From positions 1 through 5,606 of the forward strand of contig JAPPPA010000014.1 in NCBI GenBank assembly GCA_028817755.1: a stretch of DNA of 5,606 nt, read 5' to 3'. This document shows, one piece after another, positions 1-5,606 of this stretch. Under the pieces are notes generated by a model. The model was not told the DNA's origin and did no database searches. It saw nothing but the letters and a program-made list of their open reading frames with translations. Source of the stretch: Gammaproteobacteria bacterium (GTDB lineage: Bacteria; Pseudomonadota; Gammaproteobacteria; JAPPPA01). How positions within the stretch are numbered: position 1 is the first letter of the stretch; each line of letters opens with the position of its first letter. A program made the position numbers and the translations under genes.

Positions 1-923
1 TCTTTTGGCACCGAGAAAACCACATTTTCTGGCGTACCAACAACCTCATCAGCGGTTTTACCGCCCCAATCTTGGAGTTGCTGAATAACACGCTTAACCA
101 GCACTTCTGGAGCCGATGCCCCCGCCGTTAGCCCAACAGACTGAACACCATCAAACCAATCTTGATGCATATCTTCTGGGCCATCAATCAAATAACCAGC
201 AACACCACGTTCAACGGCAATTTCACGTAAACGATTAGAGTTTGAGCTGTTACGCGAACCAACAACCAATAACACATCAACGTCTTTTACCAATTGCTTC
301 ACGGCATCTTGTCGATTTTGTGTGGCGTAGCAAATATCGTCTTTACGCGGGCCAGACACAGCCGGGAAACGCTTACGCAGCTCATCAATCACAACCGAGG
401 TGTCATCTACTGAAAGCGTGGTTTGGGTTACATATGACAGGCTCTCAGGATCTTTGACATCCAAACCCCAAACATCGTCCGGCGCTTCCACCAGATGCAT
501 GCGCCCACCACTTTTAGCCTCAAACTGCCCCATCGTACCTTCTACTTCGGGGTGCCCTTTGTGGCCAATCAGGACAACATCACGATTTTCTTTGGAGTAC
601 TTGACGACCTCAATATGCACCTTGGTTACCAACGGGCAAGTTGCATCAAATACCTGTAAGCCTCGGCGTTTTGCTTCTTCTTGAACGGCCTTCGACACGC
701 CATGCGCGCTGAAAATCACTGTGGCGTCATCCGGCACCTCATCCAGCTCTTCTACGAAGACAGCACCCATGTCACGAAGGCGGTTCACTACAAAACGGTT
801 ATGCACCACCTCGTGACGCACATAAATCGGGGCACCTAGCGCCTGAATCGCGCGCTCTACTATTTCAATAGCGCGATCAACGCCCGCACAAAAACCACGC
901 GGATTGGCTAGCAAAATATCCAT
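1..923 (-). CDS. ispH: 4-hydroxy-3-methylbut-2-enyl diphosphate reductase (IspH/LytB), 3' end cut by window edge
   Basis: IspH is the last enzyme of the MEP isoprenoid pathway. It reduces HMBPP to IPP and DMAPP in the cytoplasm with a [4Fe-4S] cluster. The frame reads open from the ATG at 923 to the window edge: 307 codons plus two bases, against 316 residues in E. coli, so only about the last dozen residues are missing. The start [18 protein letters not shown] is a family hallmark. The three cluster cysteines are C12, C96 (in DATCP) and C198 (in DDICYAT). Substrate-pocket residues are also in place: H41, H74 (SAHG), H124 and E126 (GHKGHPE), the TQTT motif at 166-169, NSSNSN at 225-230 and S270 (TAGASAP). 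The visible end, FSVPK, matches the family C-terminal block just before its end. The ATG overlaps the lspA stop by one base, so translation is probably coupled. Identity is certain; only the stop lies outside. Confidence 0.98.
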   Translation of the reverse strand, partial: MDILLANPRGFCAGVDRAIEIVERAIQALGAPIYVRHEVVHNRFVVNRLRDMGAVFVEELDEVPDDATVIFSAHGVSKAVQEEAKRRGLQVFDATCPLVTKVHIEVVKYSKENRDVVLIGHKGHPEVEGTMGQFEAKSGGRMHLVEAPDDVWGLDVKDPESLSYVTQTTLSVDDTSVVIDELRKRFPAVSGPRKDDICYATQNRQDAVKQLVKDVDVLLVVGSRNSSNSNRLREIAVERGVAGYLIDGPEDMHQDWFDGVQSVGLTAGASAPEVLVKRVIQQLQDWGGKTADEVVGTPENVVFSVPK

Positions 924-1426
924 TACTTGCCCTCTTCTTCCGGCACTGCACGGAAAGAATCCAAAATCAATAAGGCCGCACCGGTGACGATGGCAATGTC
1001 AGCGATGTTAAAAGCAGGCCAATGGTATTCGCCAATATGAAAGTCTAGAAAATCAACCACATAGCCTAGCGCAACGCGATCGATCACATTTCCCAAGGCA
1101 CCACCAATCACTAGGCACAGCCCAATACAGAGCATGTAATTGTCTTTTGGCACCAGCCGCAACCAAACCATTACAGCCAAGCTCACCACTACACCCAGAA
1201 TAATGAAGAACCACTGTTGCCAGCCGCCAGCATCCGCTAGAAAGCTGAACGCAGCACCGGTGTTGTGTAAGCGAGTTAAATTGAACCAGCTGGTAATTTC
1301 ACGCAGGTCATACAAGGCAAATTCTTGGCGGATAGCGCCTTTGGTGAGCTGATCAAGCACAATAATGACTAGGGAAATCCATAGCCAATAGACATTGGTG
1401 TTAATCAGCTTTTTCGCTTCGGCCAT
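923..1426 (-). CDS. lspA: Lipoprotein signal peptidase (signal peptidase II)
   Basis: LspA is an inner-membrane aspartyl protease. It removes the signal peptide from prolipoproteins after Lgt has put diacylglycerol on the lipobox cysteine. At 167 residues it has the normal family length. Four hydrophobic segments fit the known four-helix fold, roughly 12-32, 70-91, 97-115 and 137-158. Conserved blocks are all present: DQLTK at 25-29, NTGAAFSFL at 55-63, GNVIDR at 112-117, VVDF at 123-126 and FNIAD at 139-143. By motif alignment D125 and D143 correspond to the catalytic pair D124/D143 of the Pseudomonas aeruginosa enzyme; D116 in NVIDR is also conserved. The start ATG has a purine-rich stretch, AAGGA, just upstream. 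The gene begins 17 bp after ileS ends and its stop overlaps the ispH start, so it is probably co-transcribed with both. The usual neighbour fkpB does not follow it here. Confidence 0.98.
   Translation of the reverse strand: MAEAKKLINTNVYWLWISLVIIVLDQLTKGAIRQEFALYDLREITSWFNLTRLHNTGAAFSFLADAGGWQQWFFIILGVVVSLAVMVWLRLVPKDNYMLCIGLCLVIGGALGNVIDRVALGYVVDFLDFHIGEYHWPAFNIADIAIVTGAALLILDSFRAVPEEEGK
924..934 (-). promoter_or_regulatory. Ribosome binding site of ispH, inside the end of lspA
   Basis: Read on the minus strand, GAGGG sits at 934-930, six bases before the ispH ATG at 923, with the lspA stop TAA at 925-923. The good spacing supports this ATG as the start. The stop/start arrangement TAATG suggests that ribosomes finishing lspA can restart on ispH. 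The coupling itself is inferred. Confidence 0.6.
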
Positions 1427-1443
1427 CTTTCCTTACCTTTGGC

Positions 1444-4224
1444 TTATGCAAACAAACGCTGCTCACCAGCGCCGTCTATGTTCTCTACGCAACGACCACA
1501 GAGTGTTGGGTGCTCATCGTGTTGGCCTACGTCTTCACGACGATGCCAGCAACGCTCACATTTCTCAGCCTCGCTAGCGGTCACCTCTGCGGTCAATTCG
1601 CCTTCGGCTTTCACCAAGGTTGCGTCAGAGGTAATAAACACAAAGCGTAGTTCATCGCCTAGCGTTTGCATGGCGTCATAAGCCGCGCCATTGGCGCTTA
1701 CAGTGACTTTGGCATCCAAACTGCCGCGAATATCACCGGCTTTACGCGCTTCTTCTAGTGACTTACTCACTACTTCACGTGCTTCGCGCACGCCATCCCA
1801 GCCATTCGCATCTAATGCGCCAGTATCCCCTACCGCAGGAATATCCCACCAAGTCGCGGCAAATACGGAGCCATCACGCTCGCCCGGCAAGAACGCCCAA
1901 GCCTCATCAGCGGTAAAGCTCAAAATCGGTGCCAGCCAACGCAACATCGCTTCTGCCACGTGATACATCGCAGTTTGGCCAGAGCGGCGTGCTTTTGAGT
2001 CTGCCGCCAAGGTGTAAACACGGTCTTTCAGAATATCTAGGTAGAAACCACCTAAATCGACTGAGCAGAAACGGTGCACATCTTGGTAAATGCTATGAAA
2101 CTCATAACGCTCATAAGCGTCTTTCACCTTGTCTTGCAGCTTGGCTGCTTCAAGTAACAACCAACGGTCTAGCTCGAGCATTTCGTCAGCCGCTACGGCA
2201 TGTTCGGCCGGATCAAAACCATCTAAGTTCGATAGCAAATAACGCAAAGTGTTACGCATACGGCGATAAGAGTCCGCCACGCGGTTCAGAATCTCATCCG
2301 ACACCGTCATTTCATTGCGGTAATCGGTCGCGGCCACCCATAAGCGCAGCACATCAGCGCCGAGGCTATTCATGACCTTCTGCGGCGCAACCACATTGCC
2401 GATAGATTTCGACATTTTGCGGCCGTCTTTATCCACGGTGAAACCGTGAGTCAGCACTTCACGATAAGGCGCCTTGCCGGTCATCGCTACCGACGTCAGC
2501 AATGAAGACTGGAACCAACCACGGTGCTGGTCAGAGCCTTCTAAATACAAGTCAGCCGGACGTGTTAGCTCGTCACGCGCTTCTCCCACGCAGTGGTGCA
2601 CCACACCAGAGTCAAACCACACATCAAGAATGTCGGTGACTTTTTCGTAATCTTCGGCTTCTTTGCCCAGCAACTCAGCTGGGTCTAAATCAAACCAAGC
2701 GTCGATAGAACCGGTTTCAACGCGATCAGCAGCCTGATTCATCAACTCGGCTGAGTTCGGGTGTAAAGCACCGGTATCTTTATGCACAAACAACGCTACG
2801 GGCACACCCCAGGTACGCTGGCGCGAAATACACCAGTCAGGGCGGTTTTCAACCATGCCATCAATACGCTCTTGGCCCCATTCTGGTAGCCAAGTCACGT
2901 TCTTAATTTCTTCTTGTGCGTCTTTACGCAAATCCGCCGCGTCCATGCTAATGAACCACTGCGGTGTCGCACGGAAAATAACCGGCGACTTATGACGCCA
3001 GCAATGCGGGTAACTGTGCTCAAACTCTACATGCTTCACCAAGGCGCCGCGCTCACCTAGCACCTCGATTACTTTCGGGTTCGCTTTTAAAACGTGCTCG
3101 CCCGCCACATACTCAACGTGATCAGAGAACACGCCGTCACCGCGTACACCGTGCTCAACGGGCAAGTTGTAATGACGACCGGCGTTGTAATCTTCTACAC
3201 CGTGCCCTGGCGCGGTATGTACTGCGCCAGTACCTGCGTCCAAGGTAACGTGGTCACCCAGAATAATAGGCACTTGGCGTGCTTCTAGCGGATGCTGAAG
3301 CTGTTGATGCTCTAAAGCAGAGCCTTGGCAACGGCCTAGCACTTTAGAGTTTTCTACACCCCAGCGGCTTAGTACGTCGTCCAACAAACCTTGTGCAAGC
3401 ACTAGTGTTTCTGGGCCTGCACCAAGGTCTAACTCAACCAAGGCATATTCCAACTCAGCGTTTAACGCCACCGCTTGGTTAGCTGGCAAGGTCCATGGCG
3501 TGGTGGTCCAAATCACAGCGGAAACCGGCAATGTCGTTTCTACACCAAATGCAGCTGCCACGGCTGCGGCATCTACGGCCGCAAAACGCACATCAATCGC
3601 TGGCGAGGTCTTATCTTTGTATTCCACCTCGGCCTCAGCCAAAGCCGAGCGGCAATCAAAACACCAGTGCACGGGCTTATGACCAGCTTGCAAGTGACCG
3701 CGCTCAATCATCTGTGAGAACGCACGCAACTGGTTGGCTTCAAACTTAGGATCAAGCGTTAGGTATGGGTTATCCCAATCACCTAATACGCCAAGACGAA
3801 CGAAGTCTGTCTTCTGCTTTTCAACCTGCTTGCCCGCGTACTCGCGGCACTTCTGGCGAAACCCAGTGGCATCGACTTTGTTGCCAACGCGACCAATTTT
3901 CTTTTCTACCTGCTGCTCAATCGGTAGGCCGTGGCAGTCCCAGCCGGGTACGTAAGGCGCATCAAAACCACTGATGGTTTTTGACTTAACAATAATGTCT
4001 TTGAGGATTTTATTAACAGCGTGGCCAATGTGAATATCGCCATTGGCGTACGGCGGGCCGTCTTGCAGCACAAACTTAGGCGCGCCTTCGCGGGCCTTGC
4101 GTAGCTCGCCATAAAGATCAGCTTCTTGCCAACGCTTCACCGTATTCGGCTCGCGCTGCGCCAAGTTTGCTTTCATCGGAAATGCCGTTTTCGGCAAGTT
4201 CAGTGTGTGTTTATATTCACTCAC
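1444..4224 (-). CDS. ileS: Isoleucyl-tRNA synthetase, class I, zinc-binding type
   Basis: IleS charges tRNA-Ile with isoleucine in the cytoplasm and hydrolyses mischarged valine. At 926 residues it is close to E. coli IleS (938). The Rossmann catalytic core carries DGPPYANG at 55-62, HIGH at 65-68 and KMSKS at 603-607. The editing domain (CP1) is intact, with WTTTPWTLP at 239-247 and the [12 protein letters not shown] block at 331-342, followed by D345, the equivalent of the editing aspartate D342 of E. coli. WFDSG and [11 protein letters not shown], typical of the family, lie before KMSKS. After them comes the helical anticodon-binding domain, and then a C-terminal zinc finger with C889, C892, C909 and C912, spaced as in E. 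coli. The start is GTG: an in-frame TGA lies directly upstream, and [18 protein letters not shown] matches family N-termini. The ribosome binding site is weak. It lies between ribF (49-bp gap) and lspA (17-bp gap), probably in one operon. Confidence 0.99.
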   Translation of the reverse strand: MSEYKHTLNLPKTAFPMKANLAQREPNTVKRWQEADLYGELRKAREGAPKFVLQDGPPYANGDIHIGHAVNKILKDIIVKSKTISGFDAPYVPGWDCHGLPIEQQVEKKIGRVGNKVDATGFRQKCREYAGKQVEKQKTDFVRLGVLGDWDNPYLTLDPKFEANQLRAFSQMIERGHLQAGHKPVHWCFDCRSALAEAEVEYKDKTSPAIDVRFAAVDAAAVAAAFGVETTLPVSAVIWTTTPWTLPANQAVALNAELEYALVELDLGAGPETLVLAQGLLDDVLSRWGVENSKVLGRCQGSALEHQQLQHPLEARQVPIILGDHVTLDAGTGAVHTAPGHGVEDYNAGRHYNLPVEHGVRGDGVFSDHVEYVAGEHVLKANPKVIEVLGERGALVKHVEFEHSYPHCWRHKSPVIFRATPQWFISMDAADLRKDAQEEIKNVTWLPEWGQERIDGMVENRPDWCISRQRTWGVPVALFVHKDTGALHPNSAELMNQAADRVETGSIDAWFDLDPAELLGKEAEDYEKVTDILDVWFDSGVVHHCVGEARDELTRPADLYLEGSDQHRGWFQSSLLTSVAMTGKAPYREVLTHGFTVDKDGRKMSKSIGNVVAPQKVMNSLGADVLRLWVAATDYRNEMTVSDEILNRVADSYRRMRNTLRYLLSNLDGFDPAEHAVAADEMLELDRWLLLEAAKLQDKVKDAYERYEFHSIYQDVHRFCSVDLGGFYLDILKDRVYTLAADSKARRSGQTAMYHVAEAMLRWLAPILSFTADEAWAFLPGERDGSVFAATWWDIPAVGDTGALDANGWDGVREAREVVSKSLEEARKAGDIRGSLDAKVTVSANGAAYDAMQTLGDELRFVFITSDATLVKAEGELTAEVTASEAEKCERCWHRREDVGQHDEHPTLCGRCVENIDGAGEQRLFA

Positions 4225-4273
4225 GCTTTAATAATCACTTTCTAGTATTAATCGCGGCTAACTCAGTCGTAAG
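4225..4273 (-). other. Short AT-rich gap between ribF and ileS
   Basis: These 49 bases hold no gene. Read on the minus strand they contain TTACGA (4272-4267) and, 17 bases on, AATACT (4249-4244). This could be a weak internal promoter for ileS, but both boxes match the sigma-70 consensus poorly. No strong Shine-Dalgarno sequence precedes the GTG of ileS; the nearest purine runs are AAAG at 4229-4226 and AGAAAGTGA further back. No terminator hairpin with a T-run is seen, so read-through from ribF is expected. The gap is too short for a T-box leader. Confidence 0.4.
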
Positions 4274-5218
4274 CTAGTCCGGTAACAATCCAAATAGTCG
4301 CGCGCCCTGCTCAACATCATCAGCAATGGCGGCGGTTAACTCTTCTAAACAAGCAAACCGCTGCTCTGGACGAATAAATTCAGAAAACTCTACGGTTAGA
4401 CGCTGGCCATATACATCGCCATTCCAACCAATTAAATGCACTTCTAAGCGCTGTTCAACGCCATTCACCGCGGGCCGTGTACCCAGGTTTGCCACACCCG
4501 GCAAAAAGGGCTCACCCGAATTCTTTACGCCATAAACTTTGACCGCATACACGCCTTGCAACGGCAACTTGCTACGCGCAAAGCCAATATTGGCGGTTGG
4601 GAACCCCAACTCGCGCCCGAGCTTGTCGCCATGAACAACACGCCCTTGAATGCTATACGGTCGGCCAAGCAATGCTTCGGCAGCACGCAAATCAGCGCAA
4701 GCTAAGCAATCCCTTACCGCTGTCGAGCTAATACGCTCTTGGCCACTCACCACCGTTTGCGTATCCAACACTTCAAAACCTTGAGCGGCACCCGCCGTAC
4801 GCAACATCGCAGCATCACCACAACGCCCAGCACCAAAACGGAAGTCATCACCAATGACTACCGCTTTCACGTTCAGGCCTTGAACCAAAACGTTTTCAAT
4901 AAACTCGTCAGCGCTTAATGCCGAGAACGCCTTGCTAAAGCGTTGGACCAGCATATAGTCAACGCCCAGCTGCGCTAATAGCTGCGCTTTCTCACGAAAG
5001 TTAGACAGGCGCGAAGGTGCATTGTCTTGGTCAAAAAACTCACGCGGCGTTGGCTCAAAGCACATCACGACCAAAGGCACATTGAGGTCTTTGGCCTTTT
5101 CAGCCAAACGCGCCAAAACCGCCTGATGTCCTTTATGCACACCATCGTAGTTACCCAAAGTAACTACACAGCCTTGAGCTGTTTCAGGTGTGTTGTGATA
5201 GCCCCGAATTATTTTCAT
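4274..5218 (-). CDS. ribF: Bifunctional riboflavin kinase / FMN adenylyltransferase (FAD synthetase)
   Basis: RibF phosphorylates riboflavin to FMN and then adenylates FMN to FAD, in the cytoplasm. From the ATG at 5218 it is 314 residues, the usual length. The N-terminal FMN adenylyltransferase domain (about 1-180) carries the nucleotide-binding motif GNYDGVHKGH at 22-31, DDFRFGAGR, and ISSTAVR ending at 169. The C-terminal riboflavin kinase domain (about 185-310) has LGFPTANI with PTAN at 207-210, ANLGTRP, and LEVHL, whose E259 fits the conserved catalytic glutamate. EFIRPEQRF follows near the end. A TTG at 5257 in the same frame would add 13 residues. I prefer the ATG because MKIIRGYHN matches the start of known RibF proteins, although no clear Shine-Dalgarno sequence precedes it. 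It lies 80 bp after murJ and 49 bp before ileS, the standard gammaproteobacterial order. Confidence 0.98.
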   Translation of the reverse strand: MKIIRGYHNTPETAQGCVVTLGNYDGVHKGHQAVLARLAEKAKDLNVPLVVMCFEPTPREFFDQDNAPSRLSNFREKAQLLAQLGVDYMLVQRFSKAFSALSADEFIENVLVQGLNVKAVVIGDDFRFGAGRCGDAAMLRTAGAAQGFEVLDTQTVVSGQERISSTAVRDCLACADLRAAEALLGRPYSIQGRVVHGDKLGRELGFPTANIGFARSKLPLQGVYAVKVYGVKNSGEPFLPGVANLGTRPAVNGVEQRLEVHLIGWNGDVYGQRLTVEFSEFIRPEQRFACLEELTAAIADDVEQGARLFGLLPD

Positions 5219-5250
5219 TACTGCTGAAGTGCCGTTAAGAAATGAATAGC

Positions 5251-5263
5251 CGCGCAAGGCGCG
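5251..5263 (-). other. Small GC hairpin in the ribF leader
   Basis: On the minus strand CGCGC, a CTT loop and GCGCG form a perfect 5-bp stem with a 3-base loop, which a T-G wobble pair could extend by one. It lies 33-45 bases before the ribF ATG. No T-run follows, so it is not a standard terminator. It could be a leader structure or chance. Confidence 0.3.
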
Positions 5264-5264
5264 A

Positions 5265-5293
5265 AGTATAACGGTTAACGGCAGCTGCCTTAA
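5265..5293 (-). promoter_or_regulatory. Possible weak sigma-70 promoter for ribF
   Basis: On the minus strand TATACT (5270-5265) is a good -10 box (5 of 6 to TATAAT). Seventeen bases upstream is TTAAGG (5293-5288), a poor -35 box (3 of 6). A transcript would start near 5258 and give a leader of about 40 bases before the ribF ATG. The position, between murJ and ribF, makes sense, but the match is weak and no experiment backs it. Confidence 0.3.
5280..5289. repeat. Perfect 10-bp palindrome GGCAGCTGCC downstream of murJ
   Basis: GGCAGCTGCC reads the same on both strands and is flanked by TTAAC on one side and TTAAG on the other, giving an imperfect inverted repeat of about 19 bases (5275-5293). 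It lies 10 bases past the murJ stop. With no loop and no T-run after it, it is a poor intrinsic terminator. It overlaps the possible -35 box of ribF, so a protein-binding site is conceivable, or chance. Confidence 0.35.
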
Positions 5294-5298
5294 GCCCT

Positions 5299-5606
5299 TT
5301 AGGCCCGTGCAGCCAACAATTGTCTAGGTCTAATACCTAGTAGCACCAAAACCGCAAAATAAATCACTGCTGCGGGCACAATAATGCCGAATAGCCATGT
5401 AACGCGATCTATCAACGCCGCTTCTATCCACCAAGCCAAATCAGGCTTTAATAGCAAAATAAACACTGCCATCGCCGCCGCCGCAGACAGTAATTGAACG
5501 GCAAATTTGAGCCAGCCCTGCTGTGGCATATACACCTGTTGAATACGCAAACCGCGATACAGCAAACCCGCAGTCACAAACGCACCACAAATAGTCGCCA
5601 ACGCTA
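5299..5606 (-). CDS. murJ: Lipid II flippase MurJ (MviN), C-terminal part only
   Basis: MurJ is an inner-membrane MOP-family transporter that flips lipid II to the periplasm for peptidoglycan synthesis. Only the last 101 codons are in the window; the gene runs off the right edge, so the TTG at 5601 is not its start. The visible part resembles the MurJ C-terminus: a hydrophobic stretch leading into AGLLYRGLR, then MPQQGWLKF (compare the PQPGW block of E. coli), and two transmembrane segments at visible residues about 34-51 and 69-91 that fit the last two helices (13 and 14). The protein ends in a short basic tail, IRPRQLLAARA, and a TAA stop. The catalytic arginines and central cavity lie outside the window. 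Placement directly upstream of ribF is typical of Gammaproteobacteria and supports the call, which rests mainly on this context and the C-terminal pattern. Confidence 0.92.
   Translation of the reverse strand, partial: ALATICGAFVTAGLLYRGLRIQQVYMPQQGWLKFAVQLLSAAAAMAVFILLLKPDLAWWIEAALIDRVTWLFGIIVPAAVIYFAVLVLLGIRPRQLLAARA

Noticed and set aside
242..684. Two overlapping plus-strand open frames of 71 and 94 codons
   Set aside because: Both are antisense to ispH, whose cluster cysteines and pocket residues are intact on the minus strand. Their translations look like random composition.
1929..2375. A 148-codon open frame on the plus strand
   Set aside because: It lies wholly antisense to the ileS anticodon-binding and core region. 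Its translation looks like no family I know, and the opposite frame has unmistakable IleS motifs. It is a shadow frame.
3541..3600. Alanine-rich stretch in the IleS editing domain as a possible insertion
   Set aside because: The region is the same length as the matching part of E. coli IleS, with flanking motifs in register. It is a composition quirk, not an insert.
3906..4112. A 68-codon minus-strand open frame in another frame
   Set aside because: It overlaps the N-terminal catalytic part of ileS, including the HIGH region, in a different frame. It is a by-product of ileS codon use.
4225..4273. T-box leader ahead of ileS
   Set aside because: The gap is 49 bases, too short for a T-box, and T-boxes controlling ileS are mainly a Gram-positive feature.
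5275..5293. Intrinsic terminator after murJ
   Set aside because: The inverted repeat has no natural loop and no T-run follows on the minus strand, so it lacks the marks of a standard terminator.
5219..5298. FMN riboswitch ahead of ribF
   Set aside because: The gap is only 80 bases, shorter than the usual FMN aptamer, and I do not see its conserved multi-helix blocks.

Overview
This is an ordinary housekeeping stretch of a proteobacterial chromosome, most likely a gammaproteobacterium near the Pseudomonas/Cellvibrio/Oceanospirillales part of that class. The basis is gene order (murJ-ribF-ileS-lspA-ispH), the IleS and IspH N-termini and motif spacing, and a base composition that looks close to half GC. 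The genus cannot be read from this window. All real genes lie on the minus strand, so transcription runs from the right end to the left end.

Layout in the direction of transcription: (1) the last 101 codons of murJ, the lipid II flippase, cut by the right edge; (2) an 80-bp gap with a perfect 10-bp palindrome, a possible weak promoter and a small GC hairpin; (3) ribF, the bifunctional riboflavin kinase/FAD synthetase, probably starting at the ATG at 5218; (4) a 49-bp AT-rich gap; (5) ileS, isoleucyl-tRNA synthetase, with a GTG start; (6) a 17-bp gap; (7) lspA, lipoprotein signal peptidase; (8) ispH, HMBPP reductase, whose ATG shares one base with the lspA stop codon and whose last codons are cut by the left edge. 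No stretch longer than 300 bases lacks a gene. I saw no RNA genes, mobile elements, CRISPR arrays or long repeats.

The short gaps suggest that ribF-ileS-lspA-ispH is one operon, as in many Gammaproteobacteria. The products share an envelope and cofactor theme. IspH makes the isoprenoid precursors that lead to undecaprenyl phosphate, the carrier of lipid II. MurJ flips lipid II across the inner membrane. LspA matures lipoproteins. RibF supplies FMN and FAD, including the FMN of the flavodoxin that feeds electrons to IspH in E. coli. IleS is a translation enzyme carried in the same operon.

The main departure from the textbook arrangement is that fkpB (an FKBP-type peptidyl-prolyl isomerase), usually found between lspA and ispH, is absent. 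I found no evidence for a new biological system here.
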